A stretch of 64,000 nt of DNA from Rhexocercosporidium sp. MPI-PUGE-AT-0058. Its lineage: Eukaryota; Ascomycota; Leotiomycetes; Helotiales. Below, piece by piece: positions 11,434 through 23,178 of this stretch. Every line of letters starts with the position of its first letter. The stretch's first letter is position 1. The notes under the pieces are model-generated. The model did not search any database. It worked only from the letters and a program-made list of their open reading frames with translations, and was not told the origin of the DNA. The stretch is from NCBI GenBank assembly GCA_020746875.1, contig JAGTJL010000011.1:1860001-1924000 (forward strand), read 5' to 3'. The position numbers were made by a program, and so were the translations under genes.

Positions 11434-13316
11434 TGGAAAACGGAAGAGTGAACGTAGAGGTCCACTTTCGGGAAAAAACAGATCGGAACAGACAACATCT
11501 TAGCGAGCGTCGATAGAGATATGAGTCAATCCCTTGAGCGAGCACAGTAATAAGGCAATGCATTGTTTTGTATTCTAAGGATCCAAGTACTTTACTCCAT
11601 CGTGAGCTGCATTATTATGTGACTGCTGTCGCTTTTCGATTGATGTTGGAACTTGTAAGGCCCACGCTCTATACTCGCACTTGACTTCAACTAGCTACGT
11701 GAAGCAAGTAATCTTGAATCTATGAAATGTTCCGAATTAGATGCTTTATCACGTTGTCCTTTTCTTGAACTCAACCACGGACAATTAGTTGCCTACCTTG
11801 ATACTCACCGGTCAGAAATGTCAGCTAGCTGTTGAATCTCGATTTCCTGCTTCTGGATGCAATGCAGTGTACTGGCAATACCCACCAGGTCTATAGAGTC
11901 CACATGTCGGCCGGGAGCAATCCGAAGTATATATAGACCTGTGCCTACTAGATACCGTGCTTTGTATAAAATGTTTGTTGTCATTTTCAAGGCCCGCTTG
12001 AGTACGTGGTCACTCGCTACAGCACCCGCGTTTCCCGTTCTCCAGGAATAGGTAGATGGAAACTTGGGAAGCTTTTGAGGCTTGCTATCTTTAGCCGTGA
12101 TCAACTTTGACTAGAAGCCCTTAACGTGTAGCTTGTATTCAGATTGATAAAGAATTTGGTACAGGGCGGGCTAGGTGAGGTCTCCTCCACAAATCAGTAA
12201 AGGGGTGGGATTAGTACATGCCTTCGACAGTGTTGTTTGGGTTGGGAGTCTTGGTGAAGTTTGACGAGATTTGTTTTAGATGGAAAAAATGCCCTCTCGC
12301 TTGGTCTTCAGACGTGTATTGACACAGTTTGAGTACTGTACCACATAGAAGTCTTGTTTCCTAACCGGAATCTCAACACCTTTCAACCATCTGGCCCACG
12401 TGACTCCTCGACCACTCGCGAGGAACGACTCCCTGGGTCGTGGCGCTGATAGTCATCGCCTCTTGGACCCCAATCAAGGTTGCTCACAAAAGAGAAAATT
12501 CCACGCCACCACAATTAGATCCCAACACCCCAATCCACGCTCTTGGGCCTCCACAGCTCAACCCGTTGACGGCGAGGAGAACGCAACACGGGAGAGAGTC
12601 TTGGCTCAGACCACCAGCACGGGAACGCGGAATCCTCCGCTCGGCTCGCTTACCGGAAGCAGTTTTGGTCAAGCTTCGTGTAACCTGGGCGTCTCTGACG
12701 TCTGGCATGGCCCTGTCGTCGTGAGTTCTGGAACTGAGATTGTTATGATATATGAGATATTTTCCGTTATTAAATACTAACTATTAATCAATTTGTATTC
12801 TCAATAGGTAATTATTATATTTTGTGGTTATTCAAATATTATTTTTTGAAGCGGGTAGTCGGCTTGATTATATACGCGGGAATGTAAGCGGGATTTCGAG
12901 TACGACTGAGTTGTCCTCCACTCACTACTGTTTTATCAGGACAATGAATTCTATTCTCAGAATTGCGAGAGAAGATATTGTTGGAGCTTTTACCCCCCCA
13001 TCTAGAGCGCGTCTGAACTTCGATCATCCCGAGTCTCTGGGATATGTGTGTGGAATACGTTATGCACGTTCCCTAGCATGGCGCCTTGGTGGCGGCAGCC
13101 CAAAAAACTCCCCTGAAATTCGCTCGAACCACTGAAAGCATCCCACAATGAAACAGATCGACGGTCGAAGACTGAGTCGAAAAACAAATGTTATGATAAA
13201 GAAGTAGGGTAAGTAGATTCCCTTCTCAAAGCACATTTTCCTCTCATTTCTCTTTGCGACATAGAGCGATTCAGCATCGAAATTAGTACAATTCACTCTG
13301 CCTTTTATCGCCCATT
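11434..13316. other. Gene-poor 1.9 kb
   Basis: No convincing gene. Frames at 11805-12104 (minus) and 12400-12780 (plus) have no recognisable domain and overlap other frames of similar length. 12,390-12,720 is GC-richer than its surroundings and 12,770-12,850 is AT-rich. I see no repeat or RNA gene. Confidence 0.5.
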
Positions 13317-14524
13317 ATGAATCAACAAGCTGCCCCACCAGCGAACGACTCCGCTGGGGGAAAAGCTCTTTACATCCTGACTCCAATCGTGGCCATCGGA
13401 ATTCTCTTACATTTATTGAGAATCTTCACACGCATAATTCCGACATGCAGGCTCAACTTATCTGACTACACAAGCATGATTGCCGTTGTAAGTGACAGAG
13501 CCAACAGCAAGAAACCAGAGCAGCATTCTAACCGTTGAGCAGCTAGCAGCTATAATAACCTACATATTATTCGCAACAGCCGTTAGCCATGGCCTTGGAC
13601 GTCACAGCGTCTACATAACACCCGAGAATACGGTTAGAATCCTGCAGTACCTGTACGGAGTCTTTATAGCGGGATTGTTGACATCTATCTTCTCACGCAT
13701 CTCCGTTGCGTGTCTTCTTCTCGAACTCACATCCTCCAAAACGTGGAAGGCAGTTTTGTGGATTACAATCGCTTTCCAACTCGCATCCCTTCTGTCGATC
13801 TTGCCCCTTGAGGTCTTTCAATGCCGTCCAATACGCAAATTTTGGGAACCTGTTGCTGGTGGGAAGTGCATTAGTCCTGCGGTGATGTGGACACTTGGAT
13901 ATGTTTCCAATAGTAAGTTCAACAAAGAGAGGTGCTTTGGTTAATATACACTGACTCACCCAAGGCGCTAGCATATTTGGCGACTTGCTGCAGGCCATTC
14001 TGCCCCTGTTCGTGATCTGGAAATTGAATCGATCAATAGTGGAGCGCTGTCTCATATCCTTTTTGATGGCAATGGGACTTTTTGCCTGCGGCGCAGGAGT
14101 GATGAAGATCATTTATCAGAAGAACTTTGATCGTACATCGCCTGATAGCTTCTTAGAGTTGATGCCGGTGTTCTTATGGTATCGTATTGAGGAGGCCCTG
14201 CTCGTCGTAGCTTCGTCCGCCCCGCTCCTCAAATGCTCTATTGGACAGGCGCTTCAGCGATTGGGCCTGCATGCTTTCCGGTTCAAGACTCTGGAATTGA
14301 ATTCGTTTCACTCTTCTCGGATGTTAGCTACACGTCGCGGGCAAAACTTTCGAAGTCAGCAAGAGCCTGCAGGGAAACAAGAGACGAAGAATGATCAGTC
14401 GAAGCTCGAGGCTGGTGAGTATAGTTTATCGACGGCCTCATCTCCTCGCGATGTCTCGGGTAGCTCTAGTGGTGCAGGGAGCTCTTCGTCTAGGACACTT
14501 GGAGACTGCAACAATAATGAATAA
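13317..14524 (+). CDS. Fungal rhodopsin-like (Pth11/SAT5-type) seven-helix membrane protein
   Basis: Three exons: 13317-13487, 13543-13912, 13965-14524; 366 codons. Intron 1 has a TTCTAAC branch site. Hydrophobic segments: about 17-36 (YILTPIVAIGILLHLLRIF), 58-75, 95-115, 128-150, 185-205, 215-237 and 253-275, giving seven helices. Hallmarks of the fungal 'rhodopsin domain' family are 'HGLGRH' after helix 2, 'FSRISVACLLLEL', 'LEVFQCRPIRKFWEPVAGGKCI' and 'ASIFGDLLQAILPLFVIWKL'. The C-terminal 90 residues are Ser-rich and cytosolic. Family members without the extracellular CFEM domain are mostly uncharacterised; a receptor role is inferred only from the fold. The separate CFEM protein at 8.6-9.4 kb is not fused to it. 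Confidence 0.85.
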
Positions 14525-16421
14525 TTATGGATGGGAACTGTACGGGATACAGTGATCGAAATGGACTGGTGCTTCTGTATGTATAGGGCGATGTGTCCAC
14601 ACGACACTTGGTAGTTCAGTCAATGCCTTCATTCTTTGAACTTGTCAACATAAAGAGGCATGAAATTTTTCACTTATTAGAATAATGGAACCCAGTCTAC
14701 AACAGCCTGCTTGTATATCATCATTATGGTGTCTCCAGTGACAGATCCACTCGACAAACAACAAAAGGAATAAGTTACTTTTAGGCGAGAATGTCCACTT
14801 CCCGAGATCTGTAAATTATATCACAAGTTTTTTTTATGAAATTATGAATACAGAATTCAAACAAACACCCCTTGGACTCGAGCAATATTTGCCAATCTTC
14901 GTAGGATTAGGGTTTAGTGATTGGCATTTGCTCTGTAAAATATCATCGCTCGTAGCAAACCACAACTAATGCAAAGCCTGAATAGCAGCGATTACTTTGC
15001 CCCTGATAAATCAGGCGAGGGAACTGTATCGGGTCCCTATAGTTATTCGGAGCCTGTGCTGTAATCTACCGTCAAACAGTGTACCTTCGATCTTCTAATT
15101 TGTATATTAACACCTGTTATACAAAGGGATCCAGACAAGGATCTTTATAAGGATAACAGCCACAGCTTAGGTCCAAAGACGGAAATAGAAATTGCTTATG
15201 TCGAGATTCTGATCTCGACCTACTTGTTTTATATCTAAGACCTTGTATATCTCGGGTGCTCAATCATTCACCCTCTCCTCTCCTTCTCTCAACGATATAG
15301 GGAGATTATTGGCCGCGCGTTTGAATCTGAGAGAAGGTTGCAAAACATATGTCATTTCTTACTCGCACTTTCTGCCTTTCTGGATCCGTGGCGATCACTA
15401 ATAACTCCATTTCTGCCGTCCTCGCCAATTTCATGGCTTGAATTGAAACAAACGTCTGCAAATTTTAGACCCCGCTGCAGCGAGGAAATACTGAAGTTAA
15501 TGGTCCGTAAAGTTGCAACGGGTGCTTACCCTGGAAGTTGTGTATTGCAAGATGTTGGATTCCGCTCTCGCCTAAAAAAGACGCCCTTACTGTAAAGTAC
15601 TCAACAGCTGTATTTTATAGCCTTAAATCTAGGTTACTGTTCGAGATTGCTGGTGTTGCTGCCAGATATAACTCACCAGCCAGAGTTGGGATGGAGTCAA
15701 TACGGTGGCTGCTACACAAAGAAATGCAGGCAGCAAGAGGGAGGTTATTTACCATCTTCTGGGTAACTCAACCTACGACTGTCGGAGCAAATTTCTTGGG
15801 AGACCACTTTGCTCAACATGGCAGAAGCTCAACCATCATGGCCCTTTTGCACATATTCTCCGTCAGGACTTCCAAGCCAAGCGTCAAGCTGAGCCGTCCC
15901 CGGGACGCTTTGCCCATCATGGCACCCGAGAATCTGGTCGTCTCAACGCACGAGTACAGCGAATGCCAGGCAAGACGATTTGAACTGGCTCGATGGGGTG
16001 ATTGGCGCCGTTACTTTCAGCAATGCCACTTTTTGAGATTTGTACAGTAGTTAATCTGGATCTTTCACAAAATACACAGCAACACACTTGTCCTAGTAGG
16101 GAGTAGCCATAGCGCTAAACATCGAAGTGGAGTTATTACTCATACAGAACGAGTTGAGGCATGGCCTGGCACGCTAACAATCTGGACTTGCGGATAACTT
16201 GGTCCATGTAAACACCTTCACCCGATGACATTACGATGTTGAATTAGACGGAGTCAAAAGTTAGGAGTTTTCAGGGGTGGGAGGAAGTTGAATGAGGGAG
16301 GGCGGTATTGGGGGAGACTGAAGGTATATTGACACGAGATGGATAGTAGCAGCGGTTGGATGTGGGAAATAGAAACCTTTAAAGAACAATTACAAATGCC
16401 TGGCTCATTATTCTGCCATTC
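14525..16421. other. Gene-poor 1.9 kb upstream of the SDR fragment
   Basis: Frames at 15338-15595, 15538-16050 and 15705-15983 overlap in different phases and none shows a known motif. The N-terminal Rossmann half expected for the downstream SDR (TGxxxGxG) was looked for here and not found. Confidence 0.45.
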
Positions 16422-17033
16422 ATGCCATCTTCCTCTTCTACCCCTCAGACCCAACCTGGCTCAAAATCACAAAGTAACGCCACGCCATTACGCTATGATA
16501 AAACCATCCTCGTCATCGGCTCCCTTGCCTCCTACGGCTCCTTACCCGGTAGTCCCGAATACACGTCCATGAAATGGGGCACGCGCGGTCTCTTCCGCTC
16601 GTTGAGATTTGAGTTGTTGAAGACGGGGATCAGGGTCCATATGTTGGCGCCGACGTTTGTGGAGACGCCGATGACGAGGGAGATTGTGCCGCAGCTGAAG
16701 AAGGCAGGGGCGAGGTTTGCGTGTGTGGAGAGTGTGGCGAGCGTGGTGGGGAGGTTGGTTGGTGAGGAGGGAAGAGAATGGAATGGTGAGTTTGTTTCCT
16801 GTGCTTTGTTGATGGATTTGTTCTGGGATGTTGTGTCTCTGAGGGGTTTTTGCTGACGACTGGACGTTCTAGGGCGTGCTCTGGCGATTATGCCGGATGA
16901 GGTGGTGGATTTGTGTGATGACCATGACGGGAAGAATTCTGGAATCGTGTGGAATGAGATGACGGAGAGGGGATTGTTGACGGTGCCGCCTAAGTTCGAT
17001 GTCCCGAAGGCTCCATCGGCTAGGCATTCATGA
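16422..17033 (+). pseudogene. C-terminal half of a short-chain dehydrogenase/reductase (5'-truncated)
   Basis: Two exons: about 16422-16785 and 16873-17033 (AAT G|GTGAGT..CTAG|GG CGT), phases close. From about residue 29: 'TILVIGSLASYGSLPGSPEYTSMKWGTRGLFRSLR' holds the SDR catalytic Ser, Tyr and Lys in the YxxxK pattern, then 'GIRVHMLAPTFVETPM', as in fungal 15-hydroxyprostaglandin-dehydrogenase-like SDRs, and a normal C-terminal end 'GRALAIMPDEVVDLCDDHDGKNSG'. The NAD(P)-binding first half is missing: no TGxxxGxG or NNAG motif appears upstream in any frame. The first 28 residues are Ser/Gln-rich and not SDR-like. Most likely a truncated gene; an unrecognised upstream exon at greater distance is the alternative. 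Confidence 0.65.
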
Positions 17034-17564
17034 AATCGATACTGAAAACAGTAGTTCTGTGTTGTCAAAGCGAATCATTCTAAGACACGCTTAAGTCGGA
17101 TCTCGTTCCGGTCTGGAAGGACCGCAAAAACCGTGCTGAGGTGGCATTGGTGAAGCTATCACGTGTGTCAGGATATCTTAAGGAACCTGAGAATGTACCG
17201 AAGGATAACGGAATCAGATAGTCTTGCCACAAGATTCTGCTTTGATATGTCTTCAAAGAAACACAGAAAAAGCACCAATTGAAGAGTCTCGCTACATGTT
17301 TGTTTACTTTCGGACATAAGGTGTTTCGGATGCCGAGTGGAGACTCCGGTCTAGATTAGCGCTTGACATTGCCGAGACTACTTGTACCCCTCATCAGCCC
17401 TATCGAACTCAAAATCGACATCTACTTCGTGCATGTTTCGAGAATAATACCATCACCAAGGATTCAATGCAACCTAAAGGATTCAAACCATCTTCAAACA
17501 TACTGATAAACGACTTCAGCCTTCTTTCTTCACACCCCCGACATTCACCTCTAACATTCTCAAA
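17034..17564. other. Intergenic 530 bp before the GST
   Basis: 3' flank of the SDR fragment and promoter of the GST; the last 50 bp are CT-rich. Nothing else seen. Confidence 0.5.
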
Positions 17565-18453
17565 ATGGCCTCATCCCAACCCTTCGCCAAGCGTCAAAAG
17601 ACCAGCAAGGAGGACGACACACCCTACGAGCTGATCTACTGGCCCGGTCTCCCGAGCCGCGGCGAGCACATTCGCCTCGCCTTCGAAGAATCCGGCACAC
17701 CCTACACAGACAGCGCCCACGACCCCAAGTGCATGGACACCGTCCTCTCCCAGATCTCCCCGAACAACCACGGCGACAGCCTCAACCCACCCATCTGCGC
17801 GCCACCAATCCTAAAAGCACGGCTCTCTAATCATCAACCAGACGCCAAATATCCTACTTTACCTCGCTCCGAAGCTAGGTCTCGTGCCTACCGCTGAAGA
17901 GGATGAAGGCGGGGTATATCACGTGAATTCGCTGGTGCTGACGGCGCTTGATGGGTTGAGCAATGAGGTGCATGATGTGCATTATCCCGTTGCTACGGGG
18001 TTGTACTATAAGGATCAGAAAGTGGAGGCGAAGAGGAAGGCGGGTGATTATTTGGAGAATAGGTTGCAGAAGTTCTTGGGGTATTTTGAGAGGGTGCTTG
18101 GTTGGGACGCGAGTAAGGGTGGGAAGTGGTTGTATGGTGGACGACTGACTTATGCTGATTTGGTGCTATTTCGTGAGTATTTCCTTCTGTTACTGCTAAT
18201 TACGTCTCTCTGGATATGTCGTCTGCATGAGATTTCATACACTGACTACGAAAAAGAATGTGTGGATGGCATCAAACACGCTTTCCCCAACGCCATGAAG
18301 CGAATCGAAAAAGAGGGCAAGTTCAACAAAGTCTTTGCACTGTACGAGCGTGTAAAAGAGCGTCCAAACATCAAGGAGCATTTGGCAAGCGATAAGAGAC
18401 AAGCTTACGGCATGGGTATCTACCGCCACTACCCTGAGCTGAACGAGGAGTGA
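17565..18453 (+). CDS. Glutathione S-transferase, one apparent +1 frameshift
   Basis: The N-terminal thioredoxin-fold part has 'YELIYWPGLPSRGEHIRLAFEE' and 'NPPICAPPILK', then continues as 'HGSLIINQTPNILLYLAPKLGL' in the next frame. The change lies in the run of four A at 17813-17816, which is one base longer than the frame needs; there is no room for an intron. The C-terminal helical domain has 'VYHVNSLVLTALDGLSNEVHDVHYPVATG', 'LENRLQKFLGYFERVL' and 'GGRLTYADLVLF', and after an intron (18173-18256, joining F-Q-C-V-D) 'GIKHAFPNAMKRIEKE'. This is the fungal sigma-like GST arrangement, cytosolic, conjugating glutathione to electrophiles. Since everything else is intact, a base-call error or a very recent mutation are both possible. 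Confidence 0.8.
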
Positions 18454-20531
18454 CTGGGAAAATGAAACTTCAACATGGGTTTCCGGAAACCATTATATGA
18501 TGGGACCACAGATGGATTTGCGAAAATGATACGCGCAGAGGAAAGTTATAGTTATGAGTTGCCCAGGAAGAATTCCTAGTTTTGATAACATTATGTCATT
18601 AAAGGCGAATTTGGCCTTGGAGTAAGACAAAGTCGGGTATAGTAAACGATGACTGCTGCGCTTGCTGCTATCAACTTAACTACCAATCGTCGTAAATAAT
18701 CAAGAATCTCCTCTAATTATTTTCAACCTCTATAAGCCCATACCAGCAACCCACAAACATCGGGGAGGGGTAATGCACACCCACCTTGTCTTGTCTTCCC
18801 CAGAGGTACTCCGCATGCCAAATTCGGGACCGAAACATCTTCTCCTTTCGGCCTGTCTCGTGCGCACGATAAACATGGCAGATCATTATACAGTAAACCA
18901 TATATACCATCGGCAATTGAAGGCACATGAACACCCAATGAACAAAACTTCCGATCGTCTTCGGAGCGAATGCGAACTATGGGTTAATCTAGAGAGCCTC
19001 GCTTAACCCAAATAAAGTAAGAAACATATTTTATTTAATTTATAACAATTAATTAGTAATTAATATTGGATTAATAAGCCATATTAATAACTTAGTAATA
19101 ATATAGTCTGTTTCAAGATTAAAAAGCAAAAGGGTTTATTAATAGAAAGCATATTTATAAGCAAGTGTTTGTATTTGTTAGCAAATTCTAAATACTAATC
19201 TAAAGAATTCAACAAATTTCTACTTGTTATTTATTGAATTAAGTAGTTTATAAGTTGATTATTCTTTAATTCATTCATTATTTATTAAAATACTCGCTAA
19301 TTTAATCTATTCTTATATTATATATAAATATCTAAAAAAAAAGTCATTAATTAAATTAATCTAGATTAATCTAGATTAATTAATCAAAATCAAATCAAGT
19401 AATATTTCGATTAATTAAAATCAAATCAAATCAAAATAAATCATTAGATGGAGTTCACGGTAGGCGAAGCTGCGTAAAGGTTTATGGAAAATATATTTAA
19501 AGACTTAATCTCTGGCCTTCGAAGAAGTTTAGAGGAGAAGCGTATATATAAAGGGGGTTACCCGTGAGGAGAAGTAAAACGCCAGCGTGACTAGAAATAC
19601 AAGTAGGACTGATTCTATTAATGCCGTAGAAGCCTCGGCCCCCTTATGCTACGGGTCCGATTCTAGATAGAATGGATGAGCGTGCACATGACACAAATCA
19701 ATCAAATATTAATTGATTTATATGATTAATTTTGCTCACGCTGGGTATATATGACAACGATGTTCTCGTCAGAATTTCAAAGTATTAAGGACCTTGGTTT
19801 TGTCCTGGTTTGTTGATCTTACGCGGTAGGTTGTATAACAAGTTCTGCAGTGAACCACACCGTCGGAATACGGTCGTGTCCTTCTCAGAGCATTTTGTTA
19901 ATGACTAGCTTCTCTATGTCTCTGCGGGGTAAAGTCGGCCCAGAGTCACATCGCTGTGATGCTGTAGGAGATAGGATTATCTCGTTGTCACTAAGAGAAG
20001 TCACGTCATATAGTTCATTCTTGGCAGCATTGATCGTGTTTGTTAACGCATGGGCGTCACGTCATGTAGTTCACAATCAGCCTACTAAATCCGAAAGGCG
20101 GAAAAGTTAAGTCGTCGTACCCTTTTGTCAGCCCCCAGTCACTCGGCCGCCCGGAAAACGTCCGGAGCAAGCGTTTCGAGGCGGCACAAAGAGCTCGATT
20201 AGATGACATCTGACACAAACTCATCAAAAATGTTCCAATCAAGAGCAGAAACTTCATCAGACCGATGAAAGACCAAATATTTTATGCGTGTTACGCTAGT
20301 ATATTCTCGACGACTACGTACTTGCTAGTTGTGTCCGTGACCTTCAATCGCCCGATTAAAGTGATTTTAAAAATTTCTTAGGGCGTGCGTCGATGCCATG
20401 CTAGTCTATTCGCACAAGTAAAGGGTTCCCTCAATTGAACAAAGGAGTGCTGATGGGTGCAGATATATTTCCAAAAAAAAAAACTAACTAACTGGAACAG
20501 TTGGTCTCATAGACTGTACATTCCTATTCTT
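18454..20531. other. Intergenic with AT-rich block
   Basis: No gene. 19,020-19,440 is strongly AT-rich with 'attaatctagattaat' type palindromes and repeated 'aaatcaaatcaa', typical of a RIP-eroded relic. At 19,540-19,560 there is a TATA-like 'gtatatataaaggggg' followed by GC-richer sequence to about 19,690, possibly a degenerate LTR promoter; no ends can be defined. Confidence 0.45.
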
Positions 20532-21746
20532 TCACTTCCCATTGATCTTTCTCTTCTTGCTCGCGTGCTCTGCTTTGAATTCACCAGCATATACCTTAAA
20601 GAACTCCACCGGCTCCTGTGGGTGCTGGCCAGTAATATCGTGGAAAGCGCAAGTGGATATATAGTTCGTCTTGCCCTCTCTCACCAGAGAATAGTACTCC
20701 AGCAAATACTGAATCTCGGAAGCGTCCGATGGTGCCTGCGCATGCAAGACCCGCTTCGCTTCAGCCCTACAAACTTCATCAGTATTGCGAATTTGACTGC
20801 GAAGCTACACATACTCAGAAATATCCTCAAACTGCATGTCTGTTCCTAAAGCCTGTGTGGCCGCCTGCGCAAGCTCCTCTCCCGCTGCCAGCATAGGTCC
20901 TGAATTGATTAGCTGGGTACCAGGTTATCATCGTCAGACCTCACCCGTGAGAACAATGAGTTGGCCTCGGTGTTTGTCATCGAATCCATGCTTGCCCTTG
21001 CCTGAAAGAACATGTGCGACGACGAGGGCGACGTCCTAGGTCGGTTAGCTCATACTTCCCTCATCATCTATAGACGTTGTGGTCCTCTAACTTACTCCAA
21101 GAGCAATAGGTGCAAACTTGTGATTTGGCCCAATCGGCAGTGGCAGAATTCCTTCTTTGACCTGTGGACTGTAGTTCAACAGGTTCTCTGCGTAGAAGCC
21201 GCCTCTGTTCGGGCAGTTTAGCATGTTCTTGACCCATAAATGCGCATGTGGTTAGGAGACAATAGATATCGCTTACCGGACAACGACTGGAGAAGTGCCA
21301 GTTGGGGTCTTAGCATCACCCTTTGCCTCCATAACCAACTGTTCAATGTCAATGAACTCGCGAAGACGTGGCTGCTTCTTCGCATCCGCCATATCTGCAC
21401 CTGCGGAGCTGACTAGGCAGACGTTCGGCACTCCCGCTTTCTTGCCAGCAGCAACCAATTCCATTGTGATATCAAACTTATCCTTGTGCGATGGTGGAAT
21501 AATGCACAACGCATCTGCACCCGATTCCTTCAGTATGGCTGCCATATCTTTCACCTTTCCGGGTTTGTGTGGGATGATGGTAACGCCTAGCTTCTGGAGC
21601 TCCTTGCACTTTGCGGACGTGGGATGCAGACTGAGTCCACAAACAGAGTCGACCTCGCTAGAGAACGTCGGGTCACTGAGGAGCAACTCAGCAATCAGGA
21701 AGCCTGTCTGCCCATCAATGGCTGAGATGCAGATGTTACGCGACAT
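20532..21746 (-). CDS. NmrA-like NAD(P)-binding family protein
   Basis: Five exons: 21746-21277, 21204-21096, 21035-20945, 20899-20815, 20766-20532; 329 codons, all phases close. The N-terminus 'NICISAIDGQTGFLIAELLL' is a Rossmann start with an unusual glycine motif (AxDGxTG in place of GxxGxxG). Then 'LGVTIIPHKPGKVKDMAAILKESGADALCIIPP', 'GVPNVCLVSSAGAD' and 'VVVRGGFYAENLLNYSPQVKEG' (family: xIRPGxFxENL), and the C-terminal substrate region 'DISEAEAKRVLHAQ' and 'DITGQHPQEPVEFF'. NmrA-like proteins are atypical SDRs used as redox sensors or isoflavone-reductase-like enzymes; the missing catalytic Tyr/Lys pair argues for sensing or an unusual reductase (inference). Ends in a basic KKRKINGK. Confidence 0.88.
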
Positions 21747-23178
21747 TTTGCGGATGCAAATTGGTGTTTGGGTGGTTTGTGTTGTGAAGAGAAGTGGTGC
21801 AACGAATGTTCGACGGGTGAGAGTGATTTAGTGATACCTTTCGTGTTAAGATGAATTTTGGAAGCTTAAGATGCGAAAGATGCCCATGACGGAATGCGCT
21901 GCAATGACGACACTCCAATATGGTTCCACCTACATCACGATCGTGAACATTCATCCCCGCTTGCGGAATGACGTTGAGCATGTTCTGAATGCAAGACAAT
22001 GAGCTACGGAGCATTTCGTCCGGAAATGGCGGCTCGCTTCCTTTTAGCTTTCAGGAACGGTAGCTGTTGCTTGCTTAATTGATTATGTCATTGATTGATT
22101 GATTGATTTATTCATAGACCAATCCCAGCGACTAATGGTCACTCATGCGGCATATTAGTTAATGCGTGATCACCTGACCATCAGTAGCTATTAATATTTT
22201 ACATGCCCCTTATTTCTTCTTCCCTTGCTATCATGGTTCCAGGATCTCATCCCATCTACTTCGCTTCCCCATTCAGACAAAACACATCGCCCTTGTCCTG
22301 CGATCCTCTGAGGCTTCTACTGGGAATACCAGCTCTCCGCAGGCCACATCACTAAAAGGTAACAGTAGCACTCCGCAGGCTACGCCTCCAGTTACTTCTC
22401 TCTCTCGTCAATCAAATTCTTGGTTCTCAGTGACGTAATACAGAAATTCTGCAAGTCCGATGAGCCCGTAAGCAACGGGCTTTACGTAGCATGGTTCAGA
22501 GAGCGTCAGGGAGGTATTAGCGATTATATCAACGTAAAGCTTAAAACCACTCACTTAGAAGTACGAAACTCCTAGCCTCTTATCAGATTATAGACGGTGC
22601 AATAAATGCAATTATAAACATACGTTGCGGCCTTAACAGCGAGTCAAGGAATCCAGGGGGTTCAGGCGTAGCCAAGTCATGGGGAGTCGGACCAGTCCCG
22701 GAGGGGTTCCGGAGGCGACTATATATGAGCTCACGCTCTCCTCCTTTCCTCCTTTCTTCTTCATCTTCTTGTTTCTTTCGTATTAAACCTATTAGCTCTT
22801 GATAGCCTTAGCTAAAGTACTACCATATACATCTTACACTGTCTTGGCTAGCGTCGTTACAGGTTTCGGCCTTTAGTCTTTCCGGATTAATCTGTATTTG
22901 CTTAGTAATAGCTTTCGTAAGCTCAATTATAATCACGTTTGGTATGCAGTTTTCTTTTTATTCGGTGGTGCTTCGTACCAGCTGTCGTCTCAGCAACTTT
23001 CCTGGCGTTTTGCTTTTTTATCAACAGCATGCACTGGGAAAAAATTCATATTTATAGTCCACAGTTACGCGTATTACAACGCACAGGAGTTGGTCGACAT
23101 AATACGGAAGCCTCTACTCTGTTATCGCCTAAGGAAACATGCGACACGAAAGTCCAAATTCTATCTTATATCCTCAAT
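21747..23178. other. Intergenic with short TTGA repeat and LTR-like sequence
   Basis: Promoter of the NmrA-like gene, a (TTGA)n microsatellite at about 22090-22108, an LTR-like segment at about 22610-22861 (listed separately) and the 3' flank of the MFS gene. No coding sequence supported. Confidence 0.5.
22610..22861 (+). repeat. Possible LTR fragment
   Basis: Contains a GC-rich box with 'ggagtcggaccagtcccgg', a TATA-like 'gactatatatgag', a CT-rich stretch, and ends 'gcgtcgttaca'. The last ten bases match the CTGTCGTTACA end of the 160-bp solo LTR at 53654-53813, which also carries an 'agtcggacc' box and TATA. A TG start matching TGTAACGAC was not found, so the 5' boundary is uncertain. Confidence 0.4.

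Noticed and set aside
12400..12780. 126-codon frame as a gene
   Set aside because: No domain, overlapping frame of equal quality at 12440-12724, and composition without coding signature.
15338..16050. Overlapping frames as N-terminal part of the SDR
   Set aside because: No TGxxxGxG or NNAG motif in any frame, and no splice path in phase to the SDR fragment.
20700..20780. Apparent 5-bp deletion in the NmrA-like gene at exon 5
   Set aside because: A misreading across a line boundary; the sequence contains 'gaagcgaagcgg' and the frame is intact.
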